DNA of 64,000 nucleotides from Xanthomonas sontii (GTDB lineage Bacteria; Pseudomonadota; Gammaproteobacteria; Xanthomonadales; Xanthomonadaceae): the NCBI RefSeq assembly GCF_040529055.1, contig NZ_CP132342.1, forward strand, positions 3,036,001 through 3,100,000, given 5' to 3'. Shown here in pieces: positions 27,441 through 38,200 of this stretch; the first letter of the stretch is position 1; every line of letters begins with the position of its first letter. The notes beneath the pieces were generated by a model that saw only the letters and a list, made by a program, of their open reading frames with translations, had not been told where the DNA came from and did no database searches. The position numbers and the translations under genes were made by a program.

Positions 27441-29147
27441 GTGACGCGCGCCGCCGACATCCTCGATGTGTTGTTGGCGCGCACGCCGCGCAAGCTGCTG
27501 CGCGATCGCCGCACCGGCCTGCCGTATGCATGGGCGCACTGGATCGCGGCGCAGACTGCGCTGCCGAGGCCGTTCGCGGCCCCCGAACTGATCGCGGCGA
27601 TGCCGCCGGCGCAGCCGCCGGCGACCCTGCGCCTGCCGGCCTTGCCGCTGTGGCAGGCGTTCCGCCGGCTGTGGTGGCAGCACTGGGATCCGGCGCCGTA
27701 CGACCAGCGCTGGTGGCGGCGCATCGCCGTGCTGCTCAGCCTGCTGCTGCATCTGCTGTTCGCCATCTTCCTGCTGTGGGTGGCGTTCGTGCGCTGGCTG
27801 CCGCCGCTGACCGATGCGGACCAGGCCGGACGCGTGCAGGTGGAATTCGTCGGCCGCGGCACGCCCGCCGAGAGCGGCGGTGGGGCGCCGGCCGAGGGGG
27901 CCGCATCCGCGGAGGCGACGTCGCCGACCCCGCCGCGTGCGCAGCGCGCCGTGTCCGCGCGGCCGCGCCCGACGCCGCCCGCCGCTGCTGCGCCTACACA
28001 GCCTGCGGAGCCGACGCCGGCAGCGCCGGCGCCCACGCCGACCACGGCCAGTGCACCGCCGCCGCCGGCGGAGCAGCCGCTGCAGGTGACCGAAACGCCG
28101 ACGCCCACCCGTGACTTCGTACTGCCGCCGCCACCGAGCGTGCGTGTAGCGGTGCCGACACCGCGCGCGGTGGTACCGCCCGACGTGCAGGTGCCGGTGC
28201 GCGAGGTCGAAGTGGTCACCGACGTGCCGACCGTGGCGCAACTGCGGTCGCGCGACATCGCGGTGCCGCGCCCAGTCGCACCGCAGGTACAGGTGCGCGA
28301 ACGCGAAGTGCCGGCACCGCTGCCGCAGGTGCAGGTTCCCGCACCACAGCTGCGCACGCCGACGCCCACGCCGGTGTTGCGCAGTGCGGACGTGCCGCAG
28401 GTGCGGCAGATCGAAGTGCCGACGCCGAGCACCGCCACCGCGAGCGCACCCACGCCGGCACCGCCGGCTGCCCCGGCCGCAAGCCCGGACACGACGCCGG
28501 CGAGCGCGCAGACCCCGCAGCCGGCGCCGGCCGGCGCTGCGGCCAGTGCGACCGCCAAGCCGACCGCGCCCGCGGCCGGCACCGCGCCGCCCGGCAGCCA
28601 GGCCGCGAGCCCGGGAAGCGGTCCGGCGCCGGTCGCACGTGACGGTGGCTGGGCCACGCCGCAGCGCGGCGACGACTGGGGCGCGGCCGCACGCAACCGC
28701 CCCGGCGATGTCGGTGCCGGCGCCAGCAAGGGCGGCGGCCTGTTCAATGCCGACGGCAGCGTGCGCCTGGCCGATGGCCGCGGCAACGACCAGGCACCGG
28801 CGCGCAGCGCGCCTGGCTCGGAGACCGACACCTGGACGCGCGAGCGCATCGAAAAGGCCGGGGAATGGCTCAAACGTCCGCCCTACGACTACACGCCGAC
28901 GTCGTTCGACAAGTACTGGCTGCCGAACGCGACGCTGCTGGAAGAGTGGGTGCGGCGCGGCATCAAGTCGGTGAAGATCCCGATCCCGGGCACCACCAGC
29001 AGCATTTCCTGCGTGGTCTCGATCCTGCAGGTGGGCGGCGGCTGCAGCATCACCGACCCCAATCTCAACGAGCAGCCGGCTGGCGCGCGGCCGCCGCCGA
29101 ACGTGCCGTTCAAGCGCGAGTTGCAGGAAGACAACGGCAGTCGCTGA
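27441..29147 (+). CDS. Proline-rich single-pass membrane protein, unknown
   Basis: 568 residues from a GTG. A cytosolic N-terminus of about 95 residues with a Trp-rich stretch (WWQHWDPAPYDQRWWRR) precedes one membrane helix (IAVLLSLLLHLLFAIFLLWVAFV). Then comes about 340 residues of Pro/Ala/Thr/Val repeats. A compact C-terminal domain of about 110 residues follows (WTRERIEKAGEWLKRPPYDYTP to the end) with two cysteines, likely periplasmic. The layout resembles TonB-like or wall-spanning proteins, but I see no TonB motif. It begins 13 bp after nfuA and may be co-transcribed. Confidence 0.78.
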   Translation: MTRAADILDVLLARTPRKLLRDRRTGLPYAWAHWIAAQTALPRPFAAPELIAAMPPAQPPATLRLPALPLWQAFRRLWWQHWDPAPYDQRWWRRIAVLLSLLLHLLFAIFLLWVAFVRWLPPLTDADQAGRVQVEFVGRGTPAESGGGAPAEGAASAEATSPTPPRAQRAVSARPRPTPPAAAAPTQPAEPTPAAPAPTPTTASAPPPPAEQPLQVTETPTPTRDFVLPPPPSVRVAVPTPRAVVPPDVQVPVREVEVVTDVPTVAQLRSRDIAVPRPVAPQVQVREREVPAPLPQVQVPAPQLRTPTPTPVLRSADVPQVRQIEVPTPSTATASAPTPAPPAAPAASPDTTPASAQTPQPAPAGAAASATAKPTAPAAGTAPPGSQAASPGSGPAPVARDGGWATPQRGDDWGAAARNRPGDVGAGASKGGGLFNADGSVRLADGRGNDQAPARSAPGSETDTWTRERIEKAGEWLKRPPYDYTPTSFDKYWLPNATLLEEWVRRGIKSVKIPIPGTTSSISCVVSILQVGGGCSITDPNLNEQPAGARPPPNVPFKRELQEDNGSR

Positions 29148-29554
29148 GTGGCGGGGTACCCGCCCGCTCACACATGCGGGCGCCGCACATCACCAGCTGC
29201 GGCACACGCGGACCGGGCGCGGTTTGGTCCAAGTGGATGGCTTCAGCTAGCACGGCGTTGCCTGCGAGGGCTCATCGCGACTGAAAGGCAGCATCAAACA
29301 ACCCGTCGCGCACGACATGCTGTTTCGTAGGAGTGGCTGAAGCCGCTCTTGCGTGTGTGCCTCACGTCGTTGGATAGGGTCGAAGCGTCAACGGATCGCG
29401 CACCACGCGAAAGTGGCGGCGAGCTGGTCATGCGTCGACGGTGTCGCATCCGGAGCGCGCGCTGTGCGCAGTCCCGTCGCCGCTGCTCGGCGCAGCCTGG
29501 TGCAGGCGGCCACGCGCGTCACACGGCGTGCGTGGTGCCCTGCGCGCAAGGCGC
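29148..29554. other. Intergenic region with REP fragment
   Basis: 407 bp between convergent genes. It contains one degenerate REP palindrome (29326-29350). No gene or clear terminator is seen; open frames are short and of random composition. Confidence 0.55.
29326..29350. repeat. Degenerate REP-type palindrome
   Basis: CGTAGGAGTGGCTGAAGCCGCTCTT: same family as the element at 1093, with one mismatch between arms GAGTGGCT and AGCCGCTC. Confidence 0.75.
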
Positions 29555-30016
29555 TCAGTTCACGCCGTGCAAATCGCGCAACTGGCTGCTGCGCGAGCCG
29601 AAGTAGGCGGCCAGGTCGGCGATGTCCTGGTCGCTCAGCTGCGCTGCCTGCGGGCTCATCAGCGGATGCGTGCGGGTGCCGCCGCGGTAGGCCTGCAGCG
29701 CGTGCGCGAGGTAGTCGCCGTACTGGCCGCCGAGCTTGGGATAGGTCGGGTCGATCGGCGCGTTGCCGTCGGCGCCGTGGCAGTCGATGCAGCTCTGCCC
29801 GGTGGCCTTGCCCTTGGCGTGGGCCAGCTTGTCGCCGGCGTCGATGCGCCCGCCGGGCAGGCCGGCGGAGGAGCCGGAACCGTGCTCGCCGCTGGCGTGG
29901 CCAGGGTCGCCGGCGGATTTGCTGGTGGATTCCACCTGCGATTGCGAACAGGCCCCCAGGCACAGGGCGGCAAGCAGGACGAGGGCGGGACGCAAGGCGT
30001 GCGCGGCGTTCGGCAT
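29555..30016 (-). CDS. Cytochrome c lipoprotein (c4/c5-like)
   Basis: 153 residues. The signal peptide has a lipobox (LCLGAC), then a Ser/Gly/His linker and a single class I cytochrome c domain with the haem site CIDCH and a probable axial Met in HPLMSPQ. A periplasmic electron carrier, predicted to be lipid-anchored. It starts seven bases after another cytochrome gene and likely forms a pair with it. Confidence 0.9.
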   Translation of the reverse strand: MPNAAHALRPALVLLAALCLGACSQSQVESTSKSAGDPGHASGEHGSGSSAGLPGGRIDAGDKLAHAKGKATGQSCIDCHGADGNAPIDPTYPKLGGQYGDYLAHALQAYRGGTRTHPLMSPQAAQLSDQDIADLAAYFGSRSSQLRDLHGVN

Positions 30017-30023
30017 GGGAGGC

Positions 30024-30407
30024 CTACTTGAGGGTGGACAGGAAAGCGGCGATGTCGGCGATCTCCTGGTCGGAGAAGCTTTCCGCCTGGGCCTGCATGG
30101 TCGGATGCTTGCGCTTGCCGAGCCGGTATTCGGTCAGCGCCTGGGTCAGGTACTGCGCCGACTGCCCGCCGATCTTGGGGATGCGGTAGCTGGGATAGGC
30201 GTTCTTGTAGCCGGTGACGCCGTGGCAGCCCTGGCAGGTGTAGGTGAGCACCCGGCCGTTGGCCGCGTTGCCCTGAACAGGCGCAGGTGCCGCGGCTGCG
30301 GCAGCGGGAGCGGCGGGCGCCGGCGCGGTCTGCGCCATCGCCGGGGCGGCCCCAACAGAAACGAGTACGGCCAGAGCAAAACAAGCGGCTAGCGGCTGCG
30401 TGCGCAT
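30024..30407 (-). CDS. Periplasmic cytochrome c (c4/c5-like)
   Basis: 127 residues from ATG 30407, where a cleavable signal peptide begins (to AMAQ near residue 25). An Ala/Pro linker precedes one haem domain with CQGCH and a likely axial Met in HPTMQAQ. Sequence layout (GGQ..YL..AL..Y..G.R.HP.M) matches the downstream partner, pointing to gene duplication. Two monohaem domains expressed together may imitate a dihaem cytochrome c4. Electron partners are not indicated. Confidence 0.9.
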   Translation of the reverse strand: MRTQPLAACFALAVLVSVGAAPAMAQTAPAPAAPAAAAAAPAPVQGNAANGRVLTYTCQGCHGVTGYKNAYPSYRIPKIGGQSAQYLTQALTEYRLGKRKHPTMQAQAESFSDQEIADIAAFLSTLK

Positions 30408-30601
30408 GGTTTCGTGGTCCGGAGGACGGATTGGGGTTCCGGCGTGGGGGAACACGGAACGGCCCGAGTATAGCCTCACCTTTCGCGGCTCCGAAACTGG
30501 CGGCGGTGGACGACCCGTGACCTTTGGGGCATTCGGCACGACGTCGATTGGTGATCTACTTATCTACAACACCATTCACGCCATCCACCAAGGACACGAC
30601 G

Positions 30602-31720
30602 ATGACGCGACCGCTCACGCGCCGCACTGCCACTTGCGCTGCCGCGCTGTTGGTCACCACCACGCTGCTGCTGAGCGCCTGCAAGCCGGCGGCGGAGGCC
30701 AAGGCCAAGGCCGCCGACAGCGAGAAGGCGCCGGAGGCGGTGCCGGTGGAGGTGGCGGCGGCCAGCCGCCGTGCGGTGGCGGCCAGCTACAGCGGCACCG
30801 CGGCGCTGGAGGCGCGCGCCGAATCGCAGGTGGTGGCCAAGACCTCCGGCGTGGCCCTGGCGGTGCTGGCCGAGGAAGGCCAGCAGGTGCGCGCCGGGCA
30901 GCCGCTGGTGCGCCTGGACCCGGACCGTGCGCGGCTGGCGTTGGCGCAGAGCGAGGCGCAGCTGCGCAAGCTGGAGAACAACTACCGCCGCTCGCAGCAG
31001 CTGGTGGGCCAGCAACTGGTCAGCGCCGCCGACGTCGACCAGATCAAGTACGACCTGGCCAACGTGCGCGCGCAACACCAGTTGGCCGCGCTGGAGCTGT
31101 CCTATGCCACGGTGGTGGCGCCGATCTCCGGGGTGATCGCCTCGCGTTCGATCAAGACCGGCAACTTCGTGCAGATCAATACGCCGATCTTCCGCATCGT
31201 CGACGACTCGCGGCTGGAGGCCACGCTCAACGTGCCCGAGCGCGAACTGGCCACGCTCAAGACCGGGCAGCCGGTGACCCTGCTGGCCGACGCGCTGCCG
31301 GGCAAGCAGTTCCGCGGCCGGGTCGACCGCATCGCGCCGGTGGTGGATGCCGGCAGCGGCACCTTCCGCGTGGTCTGCGCCTTCGACGAAGGGGCGGAGG
31401 CGCTGCAGCCGGGCATGTTCGGCCGCATCCGCATCGATTACGACCAGCGCGCCGATGCGCTGGTGGTGCCACGGCTGGCGCTGCTCGACGACGGCGAGCC
31501 GGCGGTGTTCCGCGTGGTCGCCGGCAAGGTCGCGCGGGTGCCGGTGACGCTGGGCTATGCGGAAGGGCCGTGGGTGGAGATCCGCCAGGGCCTGCAGGCC
31601 GGCGACCAGGTGGTCACCGCCGGCAAGGTCGCGCTGCGCGACGGCAGCCGCGTGCAGGTGATCGCGCCGCAGCGCGAGGTTGCCGACGCCGCCCCGGCCA
31701 CCACCGCCGGAGCGCGCTGA
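30602..31720 (+). CDS. RND efflux periplasmic adaptor (membrane fusion protein)
   Basis: 372 residues. Lipoprotein signal (LLLSAC, Cys near 26). Split biotinyl-lipoyl domain (ESQVVAKTSGVALAVLAEEGQQVRAGQPLVRLD and SYATVVAPISGVIASRSIKTGNFV) around a helical hairpin, then beta-barrel and membrane-proximal domains. ATG 30602 follows AAGGA at good spacing. The stop overlaps the permease start. It links the inner-membrane pumps to an outer-membrane channel that is not encoded here. Confidence 0.93.
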   Translation: MTRPLTRRTATCAAALLVTTTLLLSACKPAAEAKAKAADSEKAPEAVPVEVAAASRRAVAASYSGTAALEARAESQVVAKTSGVALAVLAEEGQQVRAGQPLVRLDPDRARLALAQSEAQLRKLENNYRRSQQLVGQQLVSAADVDQIKYDLANVRAQHQLAALELSYATVVAPISGVIASRSIKTGNFVQINTPIFRIVDDSRLEATLNVPERELATLKTGQPVTLLADALPGKQFRGRVDRIAPVVDAGSGTFRVVCAFDEGAEALQPGMFGRIRIDYDQRADALVVPRLALLDDGEPAVFRVVAGKVARVPVTLGYAEGPWVEIRQGLQAGDQVVTAGKVALRDGSRVQVIAPQREVADAAPATTAGAR

Positions 31721-34700
31721 TGCACGGCGCCGATTCCGACGCGCACGCACCGCCTGCGCCCGCCACCGCGCACGGCGGCGGCCTGGTCGAGTTCGCCACC
31801 CGCCGCCGCGTGACCATCGCGATGATCACGCTGACCATGCTGCTGTTCGGCGCGATCGCGCTGCACGGGCTCAAGGTCAACCTGCTGCCGGACCTGAGCT
31901 ATCCGACCCTGACCGTGCGCACTGAGTACGCCGGCGCCGCGCCGTCGGAGATCGAGACGCTGGTGACCGAGCCGGTCGAAGAAGCCGTCGGCGTGGTCAA
32001 GAACCTGCGCAAGCTCAAGTCGGTCTCGCGCACCGGGCAGAGCGACGTGGTGCTGGAGTTCGCCTGGGGCACCAACATGGACCAGGCCAGCCTGGAGGTG
32101 CGCGACAAGATGGAGGCGCTGTCGCTGCCGCTGGAGGCCAAGGCGCCGGTGCTGCTGCGCTTCAATCCGTCCACCCAACCGATCATGCGCCTGGTGCTGT
32201 CGAGCAAGACCGCCGCGCACAGCGACGCCGAGGCGGTGCGCGCGCTGACCCAGTTGCGTCGCTACGCCGACGAGGACCTGAAGAAGAAGCTGGAGCCGGT
32301 GGCGGGCGTGGCCGCGGTCAAGGTCGGCGGTGGGCTGGAGGACGAGATCCAGGTCGACATCGACCAGCAGCGGCTGGCGCAGCTCAACATGCCGATCGAC
32401 ACGGTGATCGCGCGGCTCAAGGACGAGAACGTCAATCTCTCCGGCGGACGCCTGGAGCAGGGGACGCAGCGCTACCTGGTGCGCACGGTCAACCAGTTCG
32501 CCGACCTGGACGAGATTCGCAACCTGTTGCTGACCACCCAGGGCGCCGGCGGCAACGCGGCCGACGCTGCCCTGCAGCAGATGTATGCGATCGCCGCCTC
32601 CACCGGCTCGGAAGCCGCGATCGCGGCGGCCTCGGCGGCGCAGAGCGCGACGTCCAGCACGACCACCACCGTCGCCGGCGGCATGCCGATCCGACTCAAG
32701 GACGTGGCGCAGGTGCGGCAGGGCTACAAGGAGCGCGAGGCGATCATCCGCCTGGGCGGTAAGGAGGCGGTGGAACTGGCCATCTACAAGGAAGGCGACG
32801 CCAACACCGTGGCCACCGCGGCGGCGCTGCGCAAGCGCCTGGAACAACTGCAGGCGCAGATTCCCGCCGACGCCGAGCTGACCACGCTGGAAGACCAGTC
32901 GCGCTTCATCGAACACGCCATCGGCGACGTCAAGAAGGATGCGGTGATCGGCGGCCTGCTGGCGATCCTGATCATCTTCCTGTTCCTGCGCGACGGCTGG
33001 AGCACGTTCGTGATCGGGCTGTCGCTGCCGGTGTCGATCGTGACCACGTTCTTCTTCATGGATCGGCTCGGCCTGAGCCTCAACGTGATGTCGCTGGGCG
33101 GGCTGGCGCTGGCCACCGGCCTGGTGGTGGACGATTCGATCGTGGTGCTGGAAAGCATCGCCAAGGCGCGCGAGCGCGGGCTGAGCGTGCTCGATGCGGC
33201 GATCGTCGGCACCCGCGAGGTGGGCATGGCGGTGGTCGCCTCGACCCTGACCACGATCGCAGTGTTCCTGCCGCTGGTGTTCGTGGAAGGCGTGGCCGGG
33301 CAACTGTTCCGCGACCAGGCGCTGACCGTGGCGATCGCCATCGCGATCTCGCTGGTGGTGTCGATGACCCTGATCCCGATGCTCAGCTCGCTGAAGGGCC
33401 GTGCGCCGCTGGCGTTCCCGGTCGAACCGGCGCCGCCGCACTGGCAGCCGCGGCGCGGCTGGCTGAAGCCGCTGGCCTGGAGCCGGCGCGGCGCAGGTGC
33501 GGTGGTGCGCGGCGTGTTCTTCGGCGCGGCCTGGCTGTGCGTGCGGCTGTGGCGCGGTGCGGTGGCGGTGGTCGCCCCGGTGATGCGCAAGGCCAGCGCC
33601 CTGGCGATGGCGCCGTACGCGCTGGCCGAGCGCGGCTACCTGCGGCTGCTGCCCGGCGCGCTGGCGCGTCCGGGCTGGGTGCTGGGACTGGCGGCGCTGG
33701 CCTTCGCCGCGACCCTGGCGGTGGCGCCGCTGCTGGGCGCCGACCTGATCCCGCAGCTGGCGCAGGATCGTTTCGAGATGACGGTGAAGCTGCCGGCCGG
33801 CACGCCGCTGCGGCAGACCGATGCGCTGGTGCGCGAACTGCAGGAGGTGCACGGCAAGGACGCGGGCGTGCAGGCGCTGTACGGGGTCAGCGGCAGCGGC
33901 ACCCGGCTCGACGCCAACCCCACCGAGAGCGGCGAGAACATCGGCAAGCTGACCATTGCCATGGCCGGCGGCGGCAGCGCGCAGTTCGAGGCGCAGCAGA
34001 GCGAGCGCATGCGCGCGACGATGCGCAACCATCCGGGCGTGCAGGTCGGTTTCAGCCGGCCGGAGCTGTTCAGTTTCTCCACGCCGCTGGAGATCGAACT
34101 GCGCGGCCAGGACCTGCAGACCATCCAGCACGCCGGGCAGAAGCTGGCGGCGCTGCTGCGCGGCAACGGCCACTTCGCCGACGTCAAATCCACGGTGGAG
34201 GAGGGCTTCCCGGAGATCCAGATCCGCTTCGACCAGGAGCGTGCCGGCGCGTTGGGACTGACCACGCGGCAGATCGCCGACGTGGTGGTGAAGAAGGTGC
34301 GCGGCGACGTCGCCACCCGCTACAGCTTCCGCGACCGCAAGATCGACGTGCTGGTGCGCGCGCAGCAGAGCGACCGCGCCAGCGTCGACAGCATCCGCCG
34401 GCTGATCGTCAATCCGGGCAGCAGCCGGCCGGTGACCCTGGACGCGGTCGCCGACGTGGTCGCCACCACCGGCCCCAGCGAGATCCACCGCGCCGACCAG
34501 ATCCGTGTGGCGATCGTCTCGGCCAATCTGCGCGACATCGACCTGGGTACGGCGGTGCGCGAGGTGGGCGAGATGGTGGCGCGCGACCCGCTCGGCGCCG
34601 GCGTCGGCATGCACATCGGCGGGCAGGGCGAGGAACTGGCGCAGTCGGCGCGCTCGCTGCTGTTCGCGTTCGGTCTGGCGGTGTTCCTGGTGTACCTGGT

Positions 34701-35226
34701 GATGGCCTCGCAGTTCGAGTCGCTGCTGCACCCGTTCGTCATCCTGTTCACCATCCCGCTGGCGCTGGTCGGCGCGGTGCTGGCGCTGCTGCTGACCGGC
34801 AAGCCGGTGTCGGTGGTGGTGTTCATCGGCCTGATCCTGCTGGTGGGCCTGGTGACCAAGAACGCGATCATCCTGATCGACAAGGTCAACCAGTTGCGCG
34901 AGGAGGGCGTGGCCAAGCGCGCGGCGCTGATCGAAGGCGCACGCTCGCGGTTGCGGCCGATCGTGATGACCACGCTGTGCACGCTGTTCGGCTTCCTGCC
35001 GCTGGCGATCGCCAGCGGCGAGGGCGCCGAGGTGCGCGCGCCGATGGCGATCACCGTGATCGGCGGGCTGCTGGTGTCCACGTTGCTGACCCTGCTGGTG
35101 ATCCCGGTGGTCTACGACCGCCTGGACCGCCGCGCCGACGCGTACTACGCCGAACGCGGGCGACGTGCGCGGCAACGTGAAAACGGCGAGCGGCGCCTGC
35201 AGGACGGCGAGGGCGCGCCGGCATGA
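31720..35226 (+). CDS. RND efflux permease 1 (unusually long)
   Basis: 1168 residues, against about 1030 for most AcrB-type pumps. The usual N-terminal helix, two large periplasmic loops and 12 membrane helices are recognisable. Proton-relay residues are present: Asp-Asp in GLVVDDSIVVLES (helix 4) and Lys in VGLVTKNAIILIDK (helix 10). Extra length comes from an Ala/Ser/Thr-rich stretch at about 273-320 in the first periplasmic loop and a longer cytosolic segment near 560-655, between helices 6 and 7. The start codon overlaps the adaptor stop (TGATG). Confidence 0.94.
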   Translation: MHGADSDAHAPPAPATAHGGGLVEFATRRRVTIAMITLTMLLFGAIALHGLKVNLLPDLSYPTLTVRTEYAGAAPSEIETLVTEPVEEAVGVVKNLRKLKSVSRTGQSDVVLEFAWGTNMDQASLEVRDKMEALSLPLEAKAPVLLRFNPSTQPIMRLVLSSKTAAHSDAEAVRALTQLRRYADEDLKKKLEPVAGVAAVKVGGGLEDEIQVDIDQQRLAQLNMPIDTVIARLKDENVNLSGGRLEQGTQRYLVRTVNQFADLDEIRNLLLTTQGAGGNAADAALQQMYAIAASTGSEAAIAAASAAQSATSSTTTTVAGGMPIRLKDVAQVRQGYKEREAIIRLGGKEAVELAIYKEGDANTVATAAALRKRLEQLQAQIPADAELTTLEDQSRFIEHAIGDVKKDAVIGGLLAILIIFLFLRDGWSTFVIGLSLPVSIVTTFFFMDRLGLSLNVMSLGGLALATGLVVDDSIVVLESIAKARERGLSVLDAAIVGTREVGMAVVASTLTTIAVFLPLVFVEGVAGQLFRDQALTVAIAIAISLVVSMTLIPMLSSLKGRAPLAFPVEPAPPHWQPRRGWLKPLAWSRRGAGAVVRGVFFGAAWLCVRLWRGAVAVVAPVMRKASALAMAPYALAERGYLRLLPGALARPGWVLGLAALAFAATLAVAPLLGADLIPQLAQDRFEMTVKLPAGTPLRQTDALVRELQEVHGKDAGVQALYGVSGSGTRLDANPTESGENIGKLTIAMAGGGSAQFEAQQSERMRATMRNHPGVQVGFSRPELFSFSTPLEIELRGQDLQTIQHAGQKLAALLRGNGHFADVKSTVEEGFPEIQIRFDQERAGALGLTTRQIADVVVKKVRGDVATRYSFRDRKIDVLVRAQQSDRASVDSIRRLIVNPGSSRPVTLDAVADVVATTGPSEIHRADQIRVAIVSANLRDIDLGTAVREVGEMVARDPLGAGVGMHIGGQGEELAQSARSLLFAFGLAVFLVYLVMASQFESLLHPFVILFTIPLALVGAVLALLLTGKPVSVVVFIGLILLVGLVTKNAIILIDKVNQLREEGVAKRAALIEGARSRLRPIVMTTLCTLFGFLPLAIASGEGAEVRAPMAITVIGGLLVSTLLTLLVIPVVYDRLDRRADAYYAERGRRARQRENGERRLQDGEGAPA

Positions 35227-38200
35227 GCGTCGCCGAGTTCAGCATCCGCCGTCCGGTCACCACCATCATGTGCTTCGTGTCGCTGGTGGTGGTCGGGCTG
35301 ATCGCCGCCTTCCGCCTGCCGCTGGAGGCCTTGCCGGACATCTCCGCGCCGTTCCTGTTCGTGCAGCTGCCGTACACCGGCTCGACCCCGGACGAGGTCG
35401 AGCGCAACCTGGTGCGGCCGACCGAGGAAGCGCTGGCGACGATGACTGGGATCAAGCGCATGCGCTCGACCGCCACCGCCGACGGCGCCAACATCTTCAT
35501 CGAGTTCTCCGACTGGGACCGCGACATCGCCATCGCCGCCTCCGATGCGCGCGAGCGTATCGACGCGATCCGCGCCGACCTGCCGGCCGACCTGCGGCGC
35601 TACAACGTGTTCAAGTGGTCCAGCAGCGACCAGCCGGTACTGAAGGTGCGCCTGGCCGGCGCAGCCGACCTGACCGGCGCGTACGACATGCTCGACCGCG
35701 AGTTCAAGCGCCGCCTGGAGCGCATTCCCGGGGTGGCCAAGGTGTCGGTGTCCGGCGCGCCGCCGAACGAGGTCGAGATCGCCATCGCCCCGGACCGGCT
35801 CAGCGCGCACAACCTCAGCCTCAACCAGCTCAGCGAGCGTCTGGGCAAGCTCAACTTCTCGCTGTCGGCCGGGCAGATCGACGACAACGGCCAGCGCCTG
35901 CGGGTGCAGCCGGTCGGCGAACTGCGCGACCTGCAGGAGCTGCGCGACCTGGTCATCGACGCCAAGGGCCTGCGCCTGGGCGACATCGCCGAGGTGCGGC
36001 TGAAACCGACCCGGATGAGCTACGGGCGGCGCCTGGACGGGCGCCCGGCGGTGGGCCTGGACGTGTTCAAGGAGCGCAGCGCGAATCTGGTCGAGGTCTC
36101 GCGCGCGGTGCTGGCCGAGGTCGAGCAGATCCGCAAGCAGCCGGCGCTGAGCGACGTGCAGATCAAGGTCATCGACAACCAGGGCAAGGCGGTGACCTCG
36201 TCGCTGGCGGAGCTGGCCGAAGCCGGCGCGGTCGGCCTGCTGCTGTCGGTGACGGTGCTGTTCTTCTTCCTGCGCCACTGGCCATCGACACTGATGGTGA
36301 CCCTGGCGATCCCGATCTGCTTCGCGATCACCCTGGGTTTCATGTACTTCGCCGGGGTCACCCTCAACATCCTGACCATGATGGGCCTGCTGCTGGCGGT
36401 GGGCATGCTGGTGGACAACGCGGTGGTGGTGGTGGAGAGCATCTACCAGGAGCGCGAGCGCATGCCCGACCAGCCGCAGCGCGCTTCCATCCTCGGCACC
36501 CGCAATGTCGCCATCGCGCTGTCGGCCGGCACCCTGTGCCACTGCATCGTGTTCTTGCCGAACCTGTTCGGCGAGACCAACAACATCAGCATTTTCATGT
36601 CGCAGATCGCCATCACCATCTCGGTGTCGCTGCTGGCGTCGTGGCTGGTGGCGGTGAGCCTGATCCCGATGCTGTCGGCGCGCATGCGCACCCCGGCGCT
36701 GCTGCATTCCCCGCATGGGCTGATCCCGCGCCTGCAGCGCCGCTACGCGCGGGTGCTGGCCTGGTCGCTGGCGCACCGCGGCTGGAGCGTGTGCGCGATC
36801 CTGCTGATCAGCGCGCTGAGCGTGATCCCGATGCTGCAGACCAAGAAGGACATGTTCGGCGGCGACGGCGGCGAGCAGGTCTTCATCGGCTACCAATGGA
36901 AGGGCGCCTACACGCGCGAGCAGATGGCCGAGGAAGTGACCCGGCTGGAACGCTTCATCGACGCGCGCCGCGCGCAGTACCACGTGACCCAGGTGTATTC
37001 CTGGTTCAGCGAGGAGGAGGGCAGCAGCACCACGCTGACCGTCGATCTGAAGCAGGTCCGCGACCTGCCCACGCTGATGGAACGCATCCGCAAGGAACTG
37101 CCGCGCTCGGCGCGGGTGGGTTTCCACGTCGGCAACAGCAACGGCGGCGATGGCGGCAACGGCGGCGGGCAGACCGTGCAGGTGCAACTGGTCGGCGATT
37201 CCACCGAGGCGCTACGCGCGCTCGCCGACGACGTGGTGCCGCTGCTGGCGCGGCGCAAGGAGCTGCGCGACGTGCGCGTGGACAGCGGCGATCGCAGCGC
37301 CGAACTGGCGGTGCGGGTGGACCGCGAGCGCGCCGCCGCGTTCGGCTTCAGCGCCGAGCAGGTCGCCAGCTTCGTCGGCCTGGCGCTGCGCGGCGCGTCG
37401 CTGCGCGAGTTCCGCCACGGCGACAACGAGGTGCCGGTGTGGGTGCGCTTCGCCGGTGCCGAGCAGACCTCGCCGGAAGACCTGGACAGCTTCAACGTGC
37501 GCACCCAGGACGGGCGCAGCGTGCCGCTGCTGAGCCTGGTCGAGACGCAGCCGCGCGCCGCCGCGACCCAGATCGCCCGCACCAACCGGCAGACCACGCT
37601 GACCATCACCGCCAACCTCGGCGCCAAGGTCACCGCGCCGGAAGCCAGGCAGGCGATCGAGGACACCCTCAACGCAGTCAGCTTCCCGGTCGGCTACCGC
37701 TACAGCTTCGACGGCGCGGACGGCCAGGACGACGACCAGGCCAGCAAGCAGATGCTGTTCAACCTGCTGATCGCGCTGGTGATGATCTACGTGGTCATGG
37801 CCGCGATGTTCGAATCGCTGCTGTTCCCGGTGGCAATCATGAGCGGCGTGCTGTTCTCGGTGTTCGGCGTGTTCTGGCTGTTCTGGATCACCGGCACCAG
37901 CTTCGGGATCATGGCCTTCATCGGCATCCTGGTGCTGATGGGCGTGGTGGTGAACAACGGCATCGTGATGATCGAGCACATCAACAACCTGCGCCGGCGT
38001 GGGCTGGGCCGCACCGAGGCGCTGATCGAAGGCTCGCGCGAGCGCCTTCGCCCGATCATGATGACCATGGGCACGGCGATCCTGGCGATGGTGCCGATCT
38101 CGCTGACCACCACGCAGATGTTCGGCGACGGCCCGGCCTACTACCCGATGGCGCGCGCCATCGCCGGCGGCCTGGCGTTCTCGACCGTGGTCAGCCTACT

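Noticed and set aside
27950..28600. Pro/Ala repeat region as possible tandem DNA repeat array
   Set aside because: The repeats are at the protein level with variable codons and unit length, so not a DNA repeat element.
30400..31719. N-terminal extension of the permease 1 frame
   Set aside because: This part overlaps the adaptor gene out of frame; the true start is the TGATG junction at 31720.
31555..35175. 1206-residue frame opposite the RND permease
   Set aside because: Antisense shadow, rich in Gln/His/Arg; the sense frame is an unmistakable RND pump.
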